A DNA stretch of 64,000 bases. It comes from Candidatus Poribacteria bacterium. GTDB taxonomy: Bacteria; Poribacteria; WGA-4E; WGA-3G. The position numbers were made by a program, and so were the translations under genes. Numbering within the stretch: the stretch's first letter is position 1; each line of letters starts with the position of its first letter. Under the pieces are notes generated by a model that did not search any database, was not told where the DNA came from, and saw nothing but the letters and a program-made list of their open reading frames with translations. Location: positions 2,852,001 through 2,916,000 of the forward strand of contig OY282386.1 in NCBI GenBank assembly GCA_958295945.1, read 5' to 3'. Shown one piece after another: positions 1 through 6,652 of the stretch.

Positions 1-851
1 TTACGAATGGAGTAAGCGATTATGTTTCTTCAGTTGCATTTACCAATGATGCTAAACGTTTTGTCTGTCAGGGGTTAAACAATTATTCATTTACATTCAA
101 ACCTTACGGTTTCGGATATACCACAGATGCAGATGACAGCCTTGAAATACTCCCTATACGAATGTGGGATATAACCACTGGTGAAGAAGTATTAGGACCT
201 TGGAATGACCATTCATGTGATTTACTTGCATTTTCACCTGATAAAGAAAAACTTGCCATCTATGGATCAGAAAATGTATTGGGATGGAATATTGATTCTG
301 CAGAAGAACTGTTTGATATTTCAACTGAGGAACTATATTTCATTGAAAACATCGTAATGTCACCTGATAATAAATATATTGTGATGTATGAATCCTCTGA
401 GAAACCATTTATATGGAAAACAGAAAAACCAGAAGATCCTCCAATACAAATTAATACGCGTGTCAAATCTATGGCATTCTCTCCAGATGGTAATAGAATT
501 GCAGTCTTAAGCGGTGAGAATATTTTCCTACATGATTTAGAATTGTTCCCATCTGACGAACCTAAAGAACTTTATGCAGACCTACACGGACATGTAATTA
601 GAATGATCTTCTCTCCCGATAGTAAAATCCTTGTCGCTACTGGATTTTTTGAGCTAATATCGAATATCAGAATGAAATTGTGGGATGTGGAAACAGGTGA
701 AGAAATTAGAACTTTGTCTGGACACACTGAACTTATAGAATCGCTTGCATTTTCACATGATGGGAAAATACTTGCCAGTGGAAGTTTTGATGGGACTGTG
801 CTGTTGTGGGATTGGGAGAAAATATCTAAAAGAGAAGGAAATGCTGAATAG
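1..851 (+). CDS. WD40 repeat protein, 3' part (5' end outside window)
   Basis: The reading frame is open from position 3 to the stop at 849-851, so the gene begins upstream of the window; an internal ATG at 162 is not a convincing start because the coding sequence before it also reads as a WD40 blade (SSVAFTNDAKRFVC). Repeated blade signatures are visible, such as SMAFSPDGNRIAV, MIFSPDSKILVATG, KLWDVETGEEI and SLAFSHDGKILASGS. The last blade ends with DGTVLLWDWEK, the same ending seen in the other WD40 genes of the window (49312-53084 and 56906-57121). WD40 propellers act as protein interaction platforms; no enzymatic domain is visible in this part. Its stop lies 4 bp from the end of the convergent small lipoprotein gene. 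Confidence 0.85.
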   Translation, partial: TNGVSDYVSSVAFTNDAKRFVCQGLNNYSFTFKPYGFGYTTDADDSLEILPIRMWDITTGEEVLGPWNDHSCDLLAFSPDKEKLAIYGSENVLGWNIDSAEELFDISTEELYFIENIVMSPDNKYIVMYESSEKPFIWKTEKPEDPPIQINTRVKSMAFSPDGNRIAVLSGENIFLHDLELFPSDEPKELYADLHGHVIRMIFSPDSKILVATGFFELISNIRMKLWDVETGEEIRTLSGHTELIESLAFSHDGKILASGSFDGTVLLWDWEKISKREGNAE

Positions 852-855
852 CACT

Positions 856-1098
856 TCAGTAAATAATGCATGCCCCACCGACACAGACACTTCCTGCTTT
901 TTGAGTAACATCACCCGCTACACTGTTTTCCTCTCCAGTTTCAAATTCCGATATTAATAGTTCCGTTTTTTCTGCAGGTTTTGTAAGATTTATCTGTAAT
1001 GAGTCGTTTGTAGTCAGGGTATATGTACAACCAGCGTATAGCATGGAAAAGAGAAATACAGACAAGAGTGTGAGGGCAAACATGTATTTGGATTTCAC
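856..1098 (-). CDS. small predicted lipoprotein, unknown function
   Basis: This is an 80-residue protein. Residues 1-22 form a hydrophobic signal peptide ending in a lipobox-like LYAGC, so it is probably lipidated on Cys24 and exported. The remainder is hydrophilic and ends in a short cysteine pair segment (SVCVGGACIIY). A GAGGTG ribosome binding site lies about 8 nt upstream of the ATG. It starts 4 nt after the stop of the DUF362 gene and is the last gene of the operon that begins at 3962. I do not recognise the family. The stop is TGA, but reading through adds only nine residues and no convincing hairpin follows, so I keep it as a real stop. Confidence 0.6.
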   Translation of the reverse strand: MKSKYMFALTLLSVFLFSMLYAGCTYTLTTNDSLQINLTKPAEKTELLISEFETGEENSVAGDVTQKAGSVCVGGACIIY

Positions 1099-1102
1099 GA
1101 AA

Positions 1103-2215
1103 TTACACCTCTATTTTTTGTAGGTTCACTTGGTCAAGAGAGTTGCTTCCAATTTCAAGTCCGCTTGCTGATGTAATATGGTTTGCATATTTTGACATAG
1201 AACTTAGTCCCATCTCTTCGCGCTTTTGATTGACAGTTTGAAGGATTAGGACATCAAGGATAACAGGATCCGCACTTACAAACATCCCACCAAATTGCCA
1301 TATACTTTCTTCGTGATATGTAGGACCTTTGTCATAGGAAGCCTGCAACCCATCAACGATGTTAAGAACGACTTTATCCTTAATCACCTTGTTCTCATAA
1401 ATCTCAGCGATAGCAGGATTGCAATAGAGCGGTCTGCCATGGAATCTCATTGTATTGTCAACACTACCGAAAGCCATGTTTTTGAGACATCCGCTGATTC
1501 CCGACATTTCGTGTTGTTTCAGAACTGGGACATTTATTACAACATCCACCATTTCAGTCATTATGCGAGAATAGAGTGAGCGTGTGCTTTCACTTTCTCG
1601 GCGAGTGATGCTGTCCTTTTCGGTTTCGTAGAATACTTTGTCGTCGTAACCGATGTCGTTTAAGTTAGTTGCCAAAGTGCGGACATCGCCTTTGTCTGTG
1701 ATAATGGGGAATCCTGCACTCAATAGATGGTCTTCAAACCGATCCCATATAATGATCTGTTTCCTGAGAACTCCTGCGCTGTTTAATGAATCAACAATTT
1801 TATTTACTAAGACAGCATGTGTGCACAGTTTTGGACCGGCAAGAGGGTTTATTTTGATTCCAACAATGTTGTCCGGTAAGACAAAATCTCTCCATGCTTC
1901 TTTTGCGGTATCACGCCCAGTGAGTTTCACCATAGCTTGATCGAGCATCTCGCCTACAGCATCTTCATCAAGTATATCATCTTCCCACACTTGTTTTCCA
2001 AGAACTTCTATAGCAGGAGTTAGGTTTTCTTTCTGTTGAGGCGTGGTGAGCACACGACCACCGATTTGTGCAAATGCTGGCAGAGTGCTAAGGGCAGCAC
2101 CACTAACAGCCCCTATTGCGGTAAGGAATTCACGACGGTCTAACTTATCACGTTCTCGAACTGTTTTTTCACAGTCAGCCTTGATGTCTGCAATTACTTT
2201 GTCGGTATTGTTCAT
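1103..2215 (-). CDS. Tat-exported DUF362 domain protein
   Basis: The 370-residue product carries a twin-arginine signal (RREFLTAIGAVSGAAL, Arg27-Arg28) followed by a hydrophobic stretch ending near LPAFA, so it should be exported folded by the Tat system. The body matches the DUF362 family as I remember it: DNIVGIKINPLAGPKLCTH, then NSAGVLRKQIIIWDRFE and VVINVPVLKQHEMSGISGCL. The function of DUF362 is not established. I see no clustered ferredoxin-type cysteines here. The ATG at 2215 overlaps the TGA of the upstream selenoprotein gene by one base (TGATG), indicating translational coupling; an alternative TTG start lies one codon upstream. The redox operon context suggests a partner role with the two upstream peroxiredoxin-like lipoproteins, which is inference. 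A tatA gene is present at 9184. Confidence 0.8.
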   Translation of the reverse strand: MNNTDKVIADIKADCEKTVRERDKLDRREFLTAIGAVSGAALSTLPAFAQIGGRVLTTPQQKENLTPAIEVLGKQVWEDDILDEDAVGEMLDQAMVKLTGRDTAKEAWRDFVLPDNIVGIKINPLAGPKLCTHAVLVNKIVDSLNSAGVLRKQIIIWDRFEDHLLSAGFPIITDKGDVRTLATNLNDIGYDDKVFYETEKDSITRRESESTRSLYSRIMTEMVDVVINVPVLKQHEMSGISGCLKNMAFGSVDNTMRFHGRPLYCNPAIAEIYENKVIKDKVVLNIVDGLQASYDKGPTYHEESIWQFGGMFVSADPVILDVLILQTVNQKREEMGLSSMSKYANHITSASGLEIGSNSLDQVNLQKIEV

Positions 2216-2817
2216 CAAAGTTTACCTAATTCCGTTAGAATGGTAGCAGTAGGTACACGATTGGAAAAAGAATCGAGCGACTTCCACGCAACTGATCCAT
2301 CCTGAGCAATAATATACGCTGCTGGTCTTGCAATTGTTTCGTTAGTTTGATCCAAGACATTATATGCGTTGATAGCATCTTTGTAGGTGTCTGCAAGAAC
2401 AGGATACGTGAGCCCTTCATTCTCAGTAGTTTCCTTTGTAATACTAACATTTTCAGAACTGATAGCAAATAGTTCTGCATTATTGCTTTTAATTTCTTCG
2501 TAATTATCTTGCAACTCAACGAGTTGCGTTGTGCATAGCGGTCAGCCACCCGTTCTGTAAAAGACGATTACCACATGTTTGCCATTATCAAGATGTTCAG
2601 ACAGTGTGTGGATATTACCATCTCCATCTGTTAACTGAAAATCAGGTGCGTGTGTGCCAATTACTAAACCTTCACCTAATTCCGCTTCTGCTTCCGTTTC
2701 TGGAACTGTAACAGGATCAAGCTCTTTAGAACTATCTACTGGATTGTCAGTTGAACCACAACTAAAAACACTAAATATCAAAAGTGCTAATACAACGTGC
2801 ATACAAGTTTGTCTCAT
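2215..2817 (-). CDS. selenocysteine-containing peroxiredoxin-like lipoprotein (UxxC), short form
   Basis: Read through the in-frame TGA at 2544-2542, this is one 200-residue protein. The signal peptide ends in the lipobox SVFSC (Cys20), followed by a short acidic linker and an AhpC/TSA thioredoxin fold. The fold contains APDFQLTDGDGNIHTLSEHL, then VVIVFYRTGG, then TGA, then PLCTTQLVELQDNY, and ends with ARPAAYIIAQDGSVAWKSL. Cysteine homologues of this family have FYRGGWCPFC at this point, so the TGA sits on the attacking cysteine, giving U92-P-L-C95. The frame is open on both sides of the TGA and a 17-nt hairpin follows (2511-2527). The ATG has a GAGGA ribosome binding site. The upstream paralogue has the same organisation. 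Predicted role: membrane-anchored selenium-dependent thiol peroxidase or thiol oxidoreductase. A gene caller would split it into two fragments at 2817-2542 and 2514-2215. Confidence 0.85.
2511..2527 (-). promoter_or_regulatory. putative bacterial SECIS hairpin of the short selenoprotein
   Basis: In the mRNA sense this is a perfect 7-bp stem GCAACTC/GAGTTGC with a GTT loop. It starts at the 15th nucleotide after the TGA and the loop begins 21 nt after the TGA. A small apical loop opening with G and this spacing fit what is known of bacterial SECIS elements. The neighbouring selenoprotein gene has the same stem at the same distance with a different loop. Confidence 0.75.
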
Positions 2818-2858
2818 ATTTAATCCTCATAGATGAAAAACATACCTAATAGATCTTT

Positions 2859-3962
2859 CTATTTACCCAACTGATCAAGAATGTCTTCAGTTGGAATCCG
2901 ATGACCTAAGCGTGCATCAAGGAATGACCAAGTAATGAGACCATTCTGATTGATTATATAGGTTGCAGGTCGTGCAAGATGTTTGTTATTTGGGTCAACA
3001 ACGTTATAATCTCCAATCGTCTCCTTATCACTATCTGAAAGCACTGTGAATTCAAGACCTTCTTTGTCAACTGTGTCTTTAGATGAATCCACGTTATCGG
3101 AACTTATGGCTATGAGTTCGGCACCTTTTGCTTTGATTTTATCATAATCATCTTGCAACTCTCCGAGTTGCTCAACGCAAAACGGTCACCAACCACCACG
3201 ATAAAAGACTATGACTAACTTCGTGTCACCAATAAATTCATCAAGTGATCGTTTCTGGTTGTCACTGTCAGACAAATTAAATTCTGGTGCTGGGCTGCAG
3301 TTGACTAATCCTTTACCTGGATCTAAGTTCTCATTTTCACGAATCATTATTGTTAGTTCAACTTCTATCTCAAGGGTTTTATCAGCTTCAATTCCATCTA
3401 CTGTTTGATCGTACATTTCATAACAACCATGAGTAATTGTTAGAGTGAATGATTGATCAACCGGTAGATTTTCAAAGGTAAAAGCACCTTCATCAGAAGT
3501 CAAGGTTTCATACTCTTCACCAGATTCATCGGTAAGTTGTACGAGAACATCAACTAATACATTCCCAGTTTTTTCATCTGTTAATATGCCATTCAAATGA
3601 GAAACAGGTACATCTAAAGGTGAGAGTGTTACTTTATCTAAGACGTTAGTTTCACCAGACTCAATTTCTACATTTAATTCTGTTGTTTCATATCCTTTTG
3701 CAGAAATTTCAACAGTATATTGCCCCTCTTCTATATCTCCGAGGTCATAATTTGCATCAGAATCTGTTTGTGCAATGAGTTGACCATCTTTCAATAGACG
3801 GACATGAATTGTAACACCTTCAATTGATTCAATCTGCACCTGAAGTTTACCAGGTTCTAATTGTACCTCTCCAGGTTTGTCGATTGGGTCTTCCGTTGAA
3901 CCACAACCGAATCCAATCAACATCAACAGTGCTAATGCAAAGAGTGGTAATGTCTTTTTCAT
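2859..3962 (-). CDS. selenocysteine-containing peroxiredoxin-like lipoprotein with N-terminal beta domains
   Basis: Read through TGA 3188-3186, this is one 367-residue protein. Residues 1-20 are a lipoprotein signal (LIGFGC, Cys20, Gly at +2). Residues about 35-115 look like a PEGA-type beta domain (GQYTVEISAKGYETTELNVE). Residues about 120-205 look like a carboxypeptidase-regulatory-type domain (GILTDEKTGNVLVDVLVQL, EGAFTFENLPVDQSFTL). From about 222 there is an AhpC/TSA fold: APEFNLSDSDNQKRSLDEF, KLVIVFYRGGW, then TGA, then PFCVEQLGELQDDY, then LARPATYIINQNGLITW. The motif is therefore U259-P-F-C262 in place of CPFC. The start has an AAAGGAAAC ribosome binding site. It is the first gene of a four-gene operon, 41 nt upstream of its shorter paralogue. 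Predicted role: lipid-anchored selenium-dependent peroxidase or thiol oxidoreductase outside the cytoplasm. No selenocysteine machinery genes lie in this window. Confidence 0.85.
3155..3171 (-). promoter_or_regulatory. putative bacterial SECIS hairpin of the long selenoprotein
   Basis: In the mRNA sense this is a perfect 7-bp stem GCAACTC/GAGTTGC with a GGA loop, starting at nucleotide 15 after the TGA at 3188-3186. The stem is identical to that at 2511-2527 and the loop differs (GGA against GTT). The spacing and an apical loop starting with G agree with bacterial SECIS rules. Confidence 0.75.
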
Positions 3963-4038
3963 GACTATTTGTTTCCTTTACAAATGAAAACTTCAGTTTT
4001 TTTTGCATAAGATTTTCACAATTCTCACGTTTTCTACA

Positions 4039-4067
4039 AATTTAGGTTAAAATATTGTTATTTTCAA
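4039..4067 (-). promoter_or_regulatory. candidate sigma-70-type promoter of the selenoprotein operon
   Basis: On the minus strand a TTGAAA (4067-4062) is followed after 17 nt by TAAATT (4044-4039). It lies about 80 nt upstream of the first ATG of the operon at 3962. This is a match by eye only. Confidence 0.35.
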
Positions 4068-4092
4068 GGTATTCTGAATTTTCGGTGCGCTT

Positions 4093-4184
4093 ATACCAAA
4101 TTAACGAGATCTGTATTGTTTTTGATGCTGAGAACACGGGCGGGCAGGGAAACCCTGCCCCTACGATTTTGGTTAATTTGGTAT
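4093..4184. mobile_element. 92-bp MITE-like element, copy 1
   Basis: The element has perfect 13-bp terminal inverted repeats (ATACCAAATTAAC and GTTAATTTGGTAT), has no ORF, and contains an internal hairpin GGGCAGGGAAACCCTGCCC followed by CTACG. A second copy of exactly the same length, diverged at several internal positions, lies at 63100-63191. Both copies are flanked by TT on the left and TA on the right. It sits in a 711-bp gene-free stretch between the selenoprotein operon promoter and the LamG gene ending at 4674. Confidence 0.75.
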
Positions 4185-4387
4185 TAGATGAAGATTAAGA
4201 AATTAATTGGGTAATCCCGATTTCCTCAGGTCCGGTGTCCTAACCACACCAAAACCTTCATTTTTGAGGATCAACTCATTTCATGCATGTGTTCAGTCCC
4301 AGCGTGACGAAAGATATATTGGAAGACGACACCTACCTAATCACACAAGACCAGAGGGCGGCAGGTGTCCGTAAATGTAATTAAGGA

Positions 4388-4462
4388 TACACCTTTCGCA
4401 CCGCTGGTGCTTACTTATAGGTCCGATACAATTTCTATACACATTCCGCACCGCTGGTGCTG
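4388..4462. repeat. two copies of the GCT-loop hairpin repeat
   Basis: The cores are at 4398-4410 and 4450-4462, both GCACC-GCT-GGTGC, each preceded by ACAC plus TTTCC/TTTCG-like sequence. Five more members occur at 8842, 8892, 46168, 47273 and 47325. Apart from these cores and the MITE I see no gene in 3963-4673; a 63-codon open frame over the repeats looks spurious. Confidence 0.7.
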
Positions 4463-4673
4463 CTGTCTTCAAATACCAGCAACTATTCGTCCATAACACA
4501 GGCTCAAGTGACGCAGAAGACATTCTTCTCATCGCATCTAAAAGTCTATAAAACTACCGAAAGAATGAATTATTCTTCATCAAAGCGCGTCTACCGTTTG
4601 AGCGAATGTTCTGTAACTAACATGTAGATAGTGTGTAGAAGCGACAGAGAACATTAATTATGCCTACTACACA

Positions 4674-5474
4674 TTATTTTGAAGTACGTCCTTTGATTAT
4701 TCCCCAAGTCGTAGCAAGTTTCCCTTGTGCTTCAACAGAAGTGACACTCAAAAGACTGTCAGACATGATAGAATTTATGTCGTCTTCAGTTAATGCTACG
4801 TTAAAGAGTGCAACTTCATCAATGATTCCATTGGTGTATCTGTCAAAATGTCGACCGATATGGAACACGCCTTCAGCAGTACCATATCCATCTTCAGCAT
4901 TGAAATCAACTTCAGCTTCCATTTTTCCATCAATCCAAATGGATGCTTTCCCGGTATCTGTATTTGCCACACCGGCAACGAAATGCCACTGATCATCACC
5001 AATTTCAGTTGTACTTTCTGGTCTGGAATTTGCACTAGCACTATCACGTAAGAAGAAAGTCACTTTGTTATTGCCGCCTCCGTTCCAGATCATGTACCAA
5101 GGCGTTGCCTGCGTTTTATCTTCATAATTCTTTCCTGCAAGTGAACCACCCACCACTGTTCCTTTGAAATGTGCAGTGAGTGAAAAGGATGTTCCAGCTT
5201 CAAAAGCAACATTTTCAGAATGTTGTACTTCAACCCAGTCATCTGTTCCATCAAATTGGAGTGCTTTTCCAAATTTCCCGTCTACCCATGTTGCTCCGTG
5301 AATTTGACCTTCACTGTTTTGACTAGATGAATCGCTTGCTACAGTGCCTTCACCTTCATCAAAAAGCCACAATCCTGTGATGTTTTCATAACTGAATTCT
5401 GCATAACTTGGATATGCTATAAGCAAAACGAGACTAATAAACAAAGTTAACGTAAATCCAAAATATTTCATCAT
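4674..5474 (-). CDS. secreted LamG/concanavalin-A-like domain protein
   Basis: The 266-residue product has a signal peptide (residues 1 to about 25, ending in YPSYA). A single LamG/laminin-G-3 type jelly-roll domain follows: GLWLFDEGEGTVASDSS, GKFGKALQFDGTDDWVEV, WHFVAGVANTDTGKASIWIDG, GIIDEVALFNVALTEDDI. Such domains usually bind carbohydrate or other ligands; no catalytic module is present. The C-terminus carries KLATTWGIIKG, a signature shared by all five LamG genes in the window (5490, 13306, 14186, 15050). The start is supported by AGGAG 6 nt upstream. It lies directly downstream of its paralogue at 5490-6284 with a 15-bp gap, so the two are probably co-transcribed. Confidence 0.85.
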   Translation of the reverse strand: MMKYFGFTLTLFISLVLLIAYPSYAEFSYENITGLWLFDEGEGTVASDSSSQNSEGQIHGATWVDGKFGKALQFDGTDDWVEVQHSENVAFEAGTSFSLTAHFKGTVVGGSLAGKNYEDKTQATPWYMIWNGGGNNKVTFFLRDSASANSRPESTTEIGDDQWHFVAGVANTDTGKASIWIDGKMEAEVDFNAEDGYGTAEGVFHIGRHFDRYTNGIIDEVALFNVALTEDDINSIMSDSLLSVTSVEAQGKLATTWGIIKGRTSK

Positions 5475-5489
5475 ATATATCTCCTAATT

Positions 5490-6284
5490 TTATTTTATAT
5501 TTCTCTTAATTTTAGCCCATGTTGTTGTGAGTTTCCCTACCGCGTCTACTGCTGCGGCTTCTTCTAAACCATTGTTCATAATAGTGTCCATATCATTTTC
5601 GGTCAATGCAACATTAAAGAGTCCGACATCATCAATGATACCCTTTGTATATCGATCAAAGTGTCTAGCGATGTGAAATACACTATCATTTGTGCCGTAA
5701 CCTTCCGACACATCTAAGTTTCCTTCAACATTCTTTTTTCCATCTATCCACAAGGAAATTTTCTTTGCATCTGCATCAGCAACAGCTGCAATGAAATGCC
5801 ATTTTTCATCTGAGACTGGCACTGTACTATCTATTCTTAAATTCTGATCTGCTGAAGTGCGAAGAAAAAAAGATACATTTGCATCACCACCACCATTCCA
5901 CAACAAATACCAAGGTTTGACTTGTGTTGTATCTTCATAACCTTTACCGACAAGAGAACCTCCTACTGCTGATCCATTGTAATGAAGTGTAATAGTAAAG
6001 GATGTACCTTTCTCAAACGCAACAGTATCCGAGTGTTGAACTTCAACCCAGTCATCCGTACCATCAAATTCAAGTGCTTTACCAAATTGACCATCAACCC
6101 ATTTTGCACCACCAATGATTTTACCATCGTTACCGTTTGCTGACGAATCTTTTGCTGTGTCCCCATTGCCCTCATTAAAGAGCCACATTCCCATGATGTT
6201 GTCGGCATCAAACGCCGCATGTGTGGGAAGGATTACGAAACATGCAGCAAATAGTATAACTATATAGATATGTATAAATCTCAT
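5490..6284 (-). CDS. secreted LamG/concanavalin-A-like domain protein
   Basis: The 264-residue product has a signal peptide ending near LPTHA and then one LamG domain (GMWLFNEGNGDTAKDSS, GQFGKALEFDGTDDWVEV, WHFIAAVADADAKKISLWIDG, GIIDDVGLFNVALTENDM). It is closely related along its whole length to the next gene at 4674-5474, so the pair looks like a tandem duplication. The C-terminus has KLTTTWAKIK, a variant of the shared LamG C-terminal signature. AAAGGAG lies upstream of the ATG. The role is probably extracellular or cell-surface ligand binding; the ligand is unknown. Confidence 0.85.
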   Translation of the reverse strand: MRFIHIYIVILFAACFVILPTHAAFDADNIMGMWLFNEGNGDTAKDSSANGNDGKIIGGAKWVDGQFGKALEFDGTDDWVEVQHSDTVAFEKGTSFTITLHYNGSAVGGSLVGKGYEDTTQVKPWYLLWNGGGDANVSFFLRTSADQNLRIDSTVPVSDEKWHFIAAVADADAKKISLWIDGKKNVEGNLDVSEGYGTNDSVFHIARHFDRYTKGIIDDVGLFNVALTENDMDTIMNNGLEEAAAVDAVGKLTTTWAKIKRNIK

Positions 6285-6486
6285 CTCGTCTCCTTTCTTT
6301 GTTTCATATTAGTTCCAATATGACCTAATTACTACATTTCAATATTGTAAGACCAATATACGAAAGTATAACATAATTATTGCGTTACATCAAGTATATT
6401 TTCAAGAGTATAGAGGTATTTGGTTCTCGGTATTTCAGGTATATTTTGATATTTAATCTGATACGGTTTCATACGTTATGTTAAAG

Positions 6487-6643
6487 TAAGAGGTGTAATG
6501 AATTGCGCGGCTATGAACCGACTCATCTATAAGGGTGGTTGGAAACTACTCCAACAATGTGAGAGAAACCACTCCAACAATGGGGATGGCGGGGCACGGA
6601 GACCCCGCACTACAATCGTGGTTGGAAACTACTCCAACAATGT
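6487..6643. repeat. intergenic repeat patch: TTGCGC unit plus CTCCAACAATG units and a hairpin
   Basis: The 367-bp gap 6285-6652 holds no gene. At 6487-6517 lies a copy of the AAGAGG...AATGAATTGCGCG unit also found near 8757, 8979, 16068 and 47347. At 6537-6559 and 6620-6642 the same 23-bp unit occurs twice (GGTTGGAAACTA then CTCCAACAATG), with a third partial copy at about 6560-6582. Between them lies a hairpin GCGGGG...CCCCGC (about 6588-6609). A related CTCCAACAATG is found near 8930. Confidence 0.65.
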
Positions 6644-6652
6644 CTTTTAGTG

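Noticed and set aside
826-1098. Possible third selenoprotein: the small lipoprotein ends in TGA after a cysteine pair
   Set aside because: Read-through adds only nine residues before a TAG, with no redox motif around the TGA and no convincing hairpin within the SECIS distance.
2215-3962. Reading the two in-frame TGA codons as pseudogene mutations or as tryptophan codons
   Set aside because: Both fall at the same catalytic position in two diverged paralogues, the downstream frames are intact, TGG is used for tryptophan right next to one of them, and many other genes end with TGA.
4341-4532. 63-codon minus-strand frame in the gap before the LamG gene
   Set aside because: It is made mostly of two copies of the GCT-loop hairpin repeat.
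6537-6643. Possible CRISPR array from the repeated CTCCAACAATG units
   Set aside because: Only two full copies, irregular spacing, hairpin between them, no cas genes in the window.
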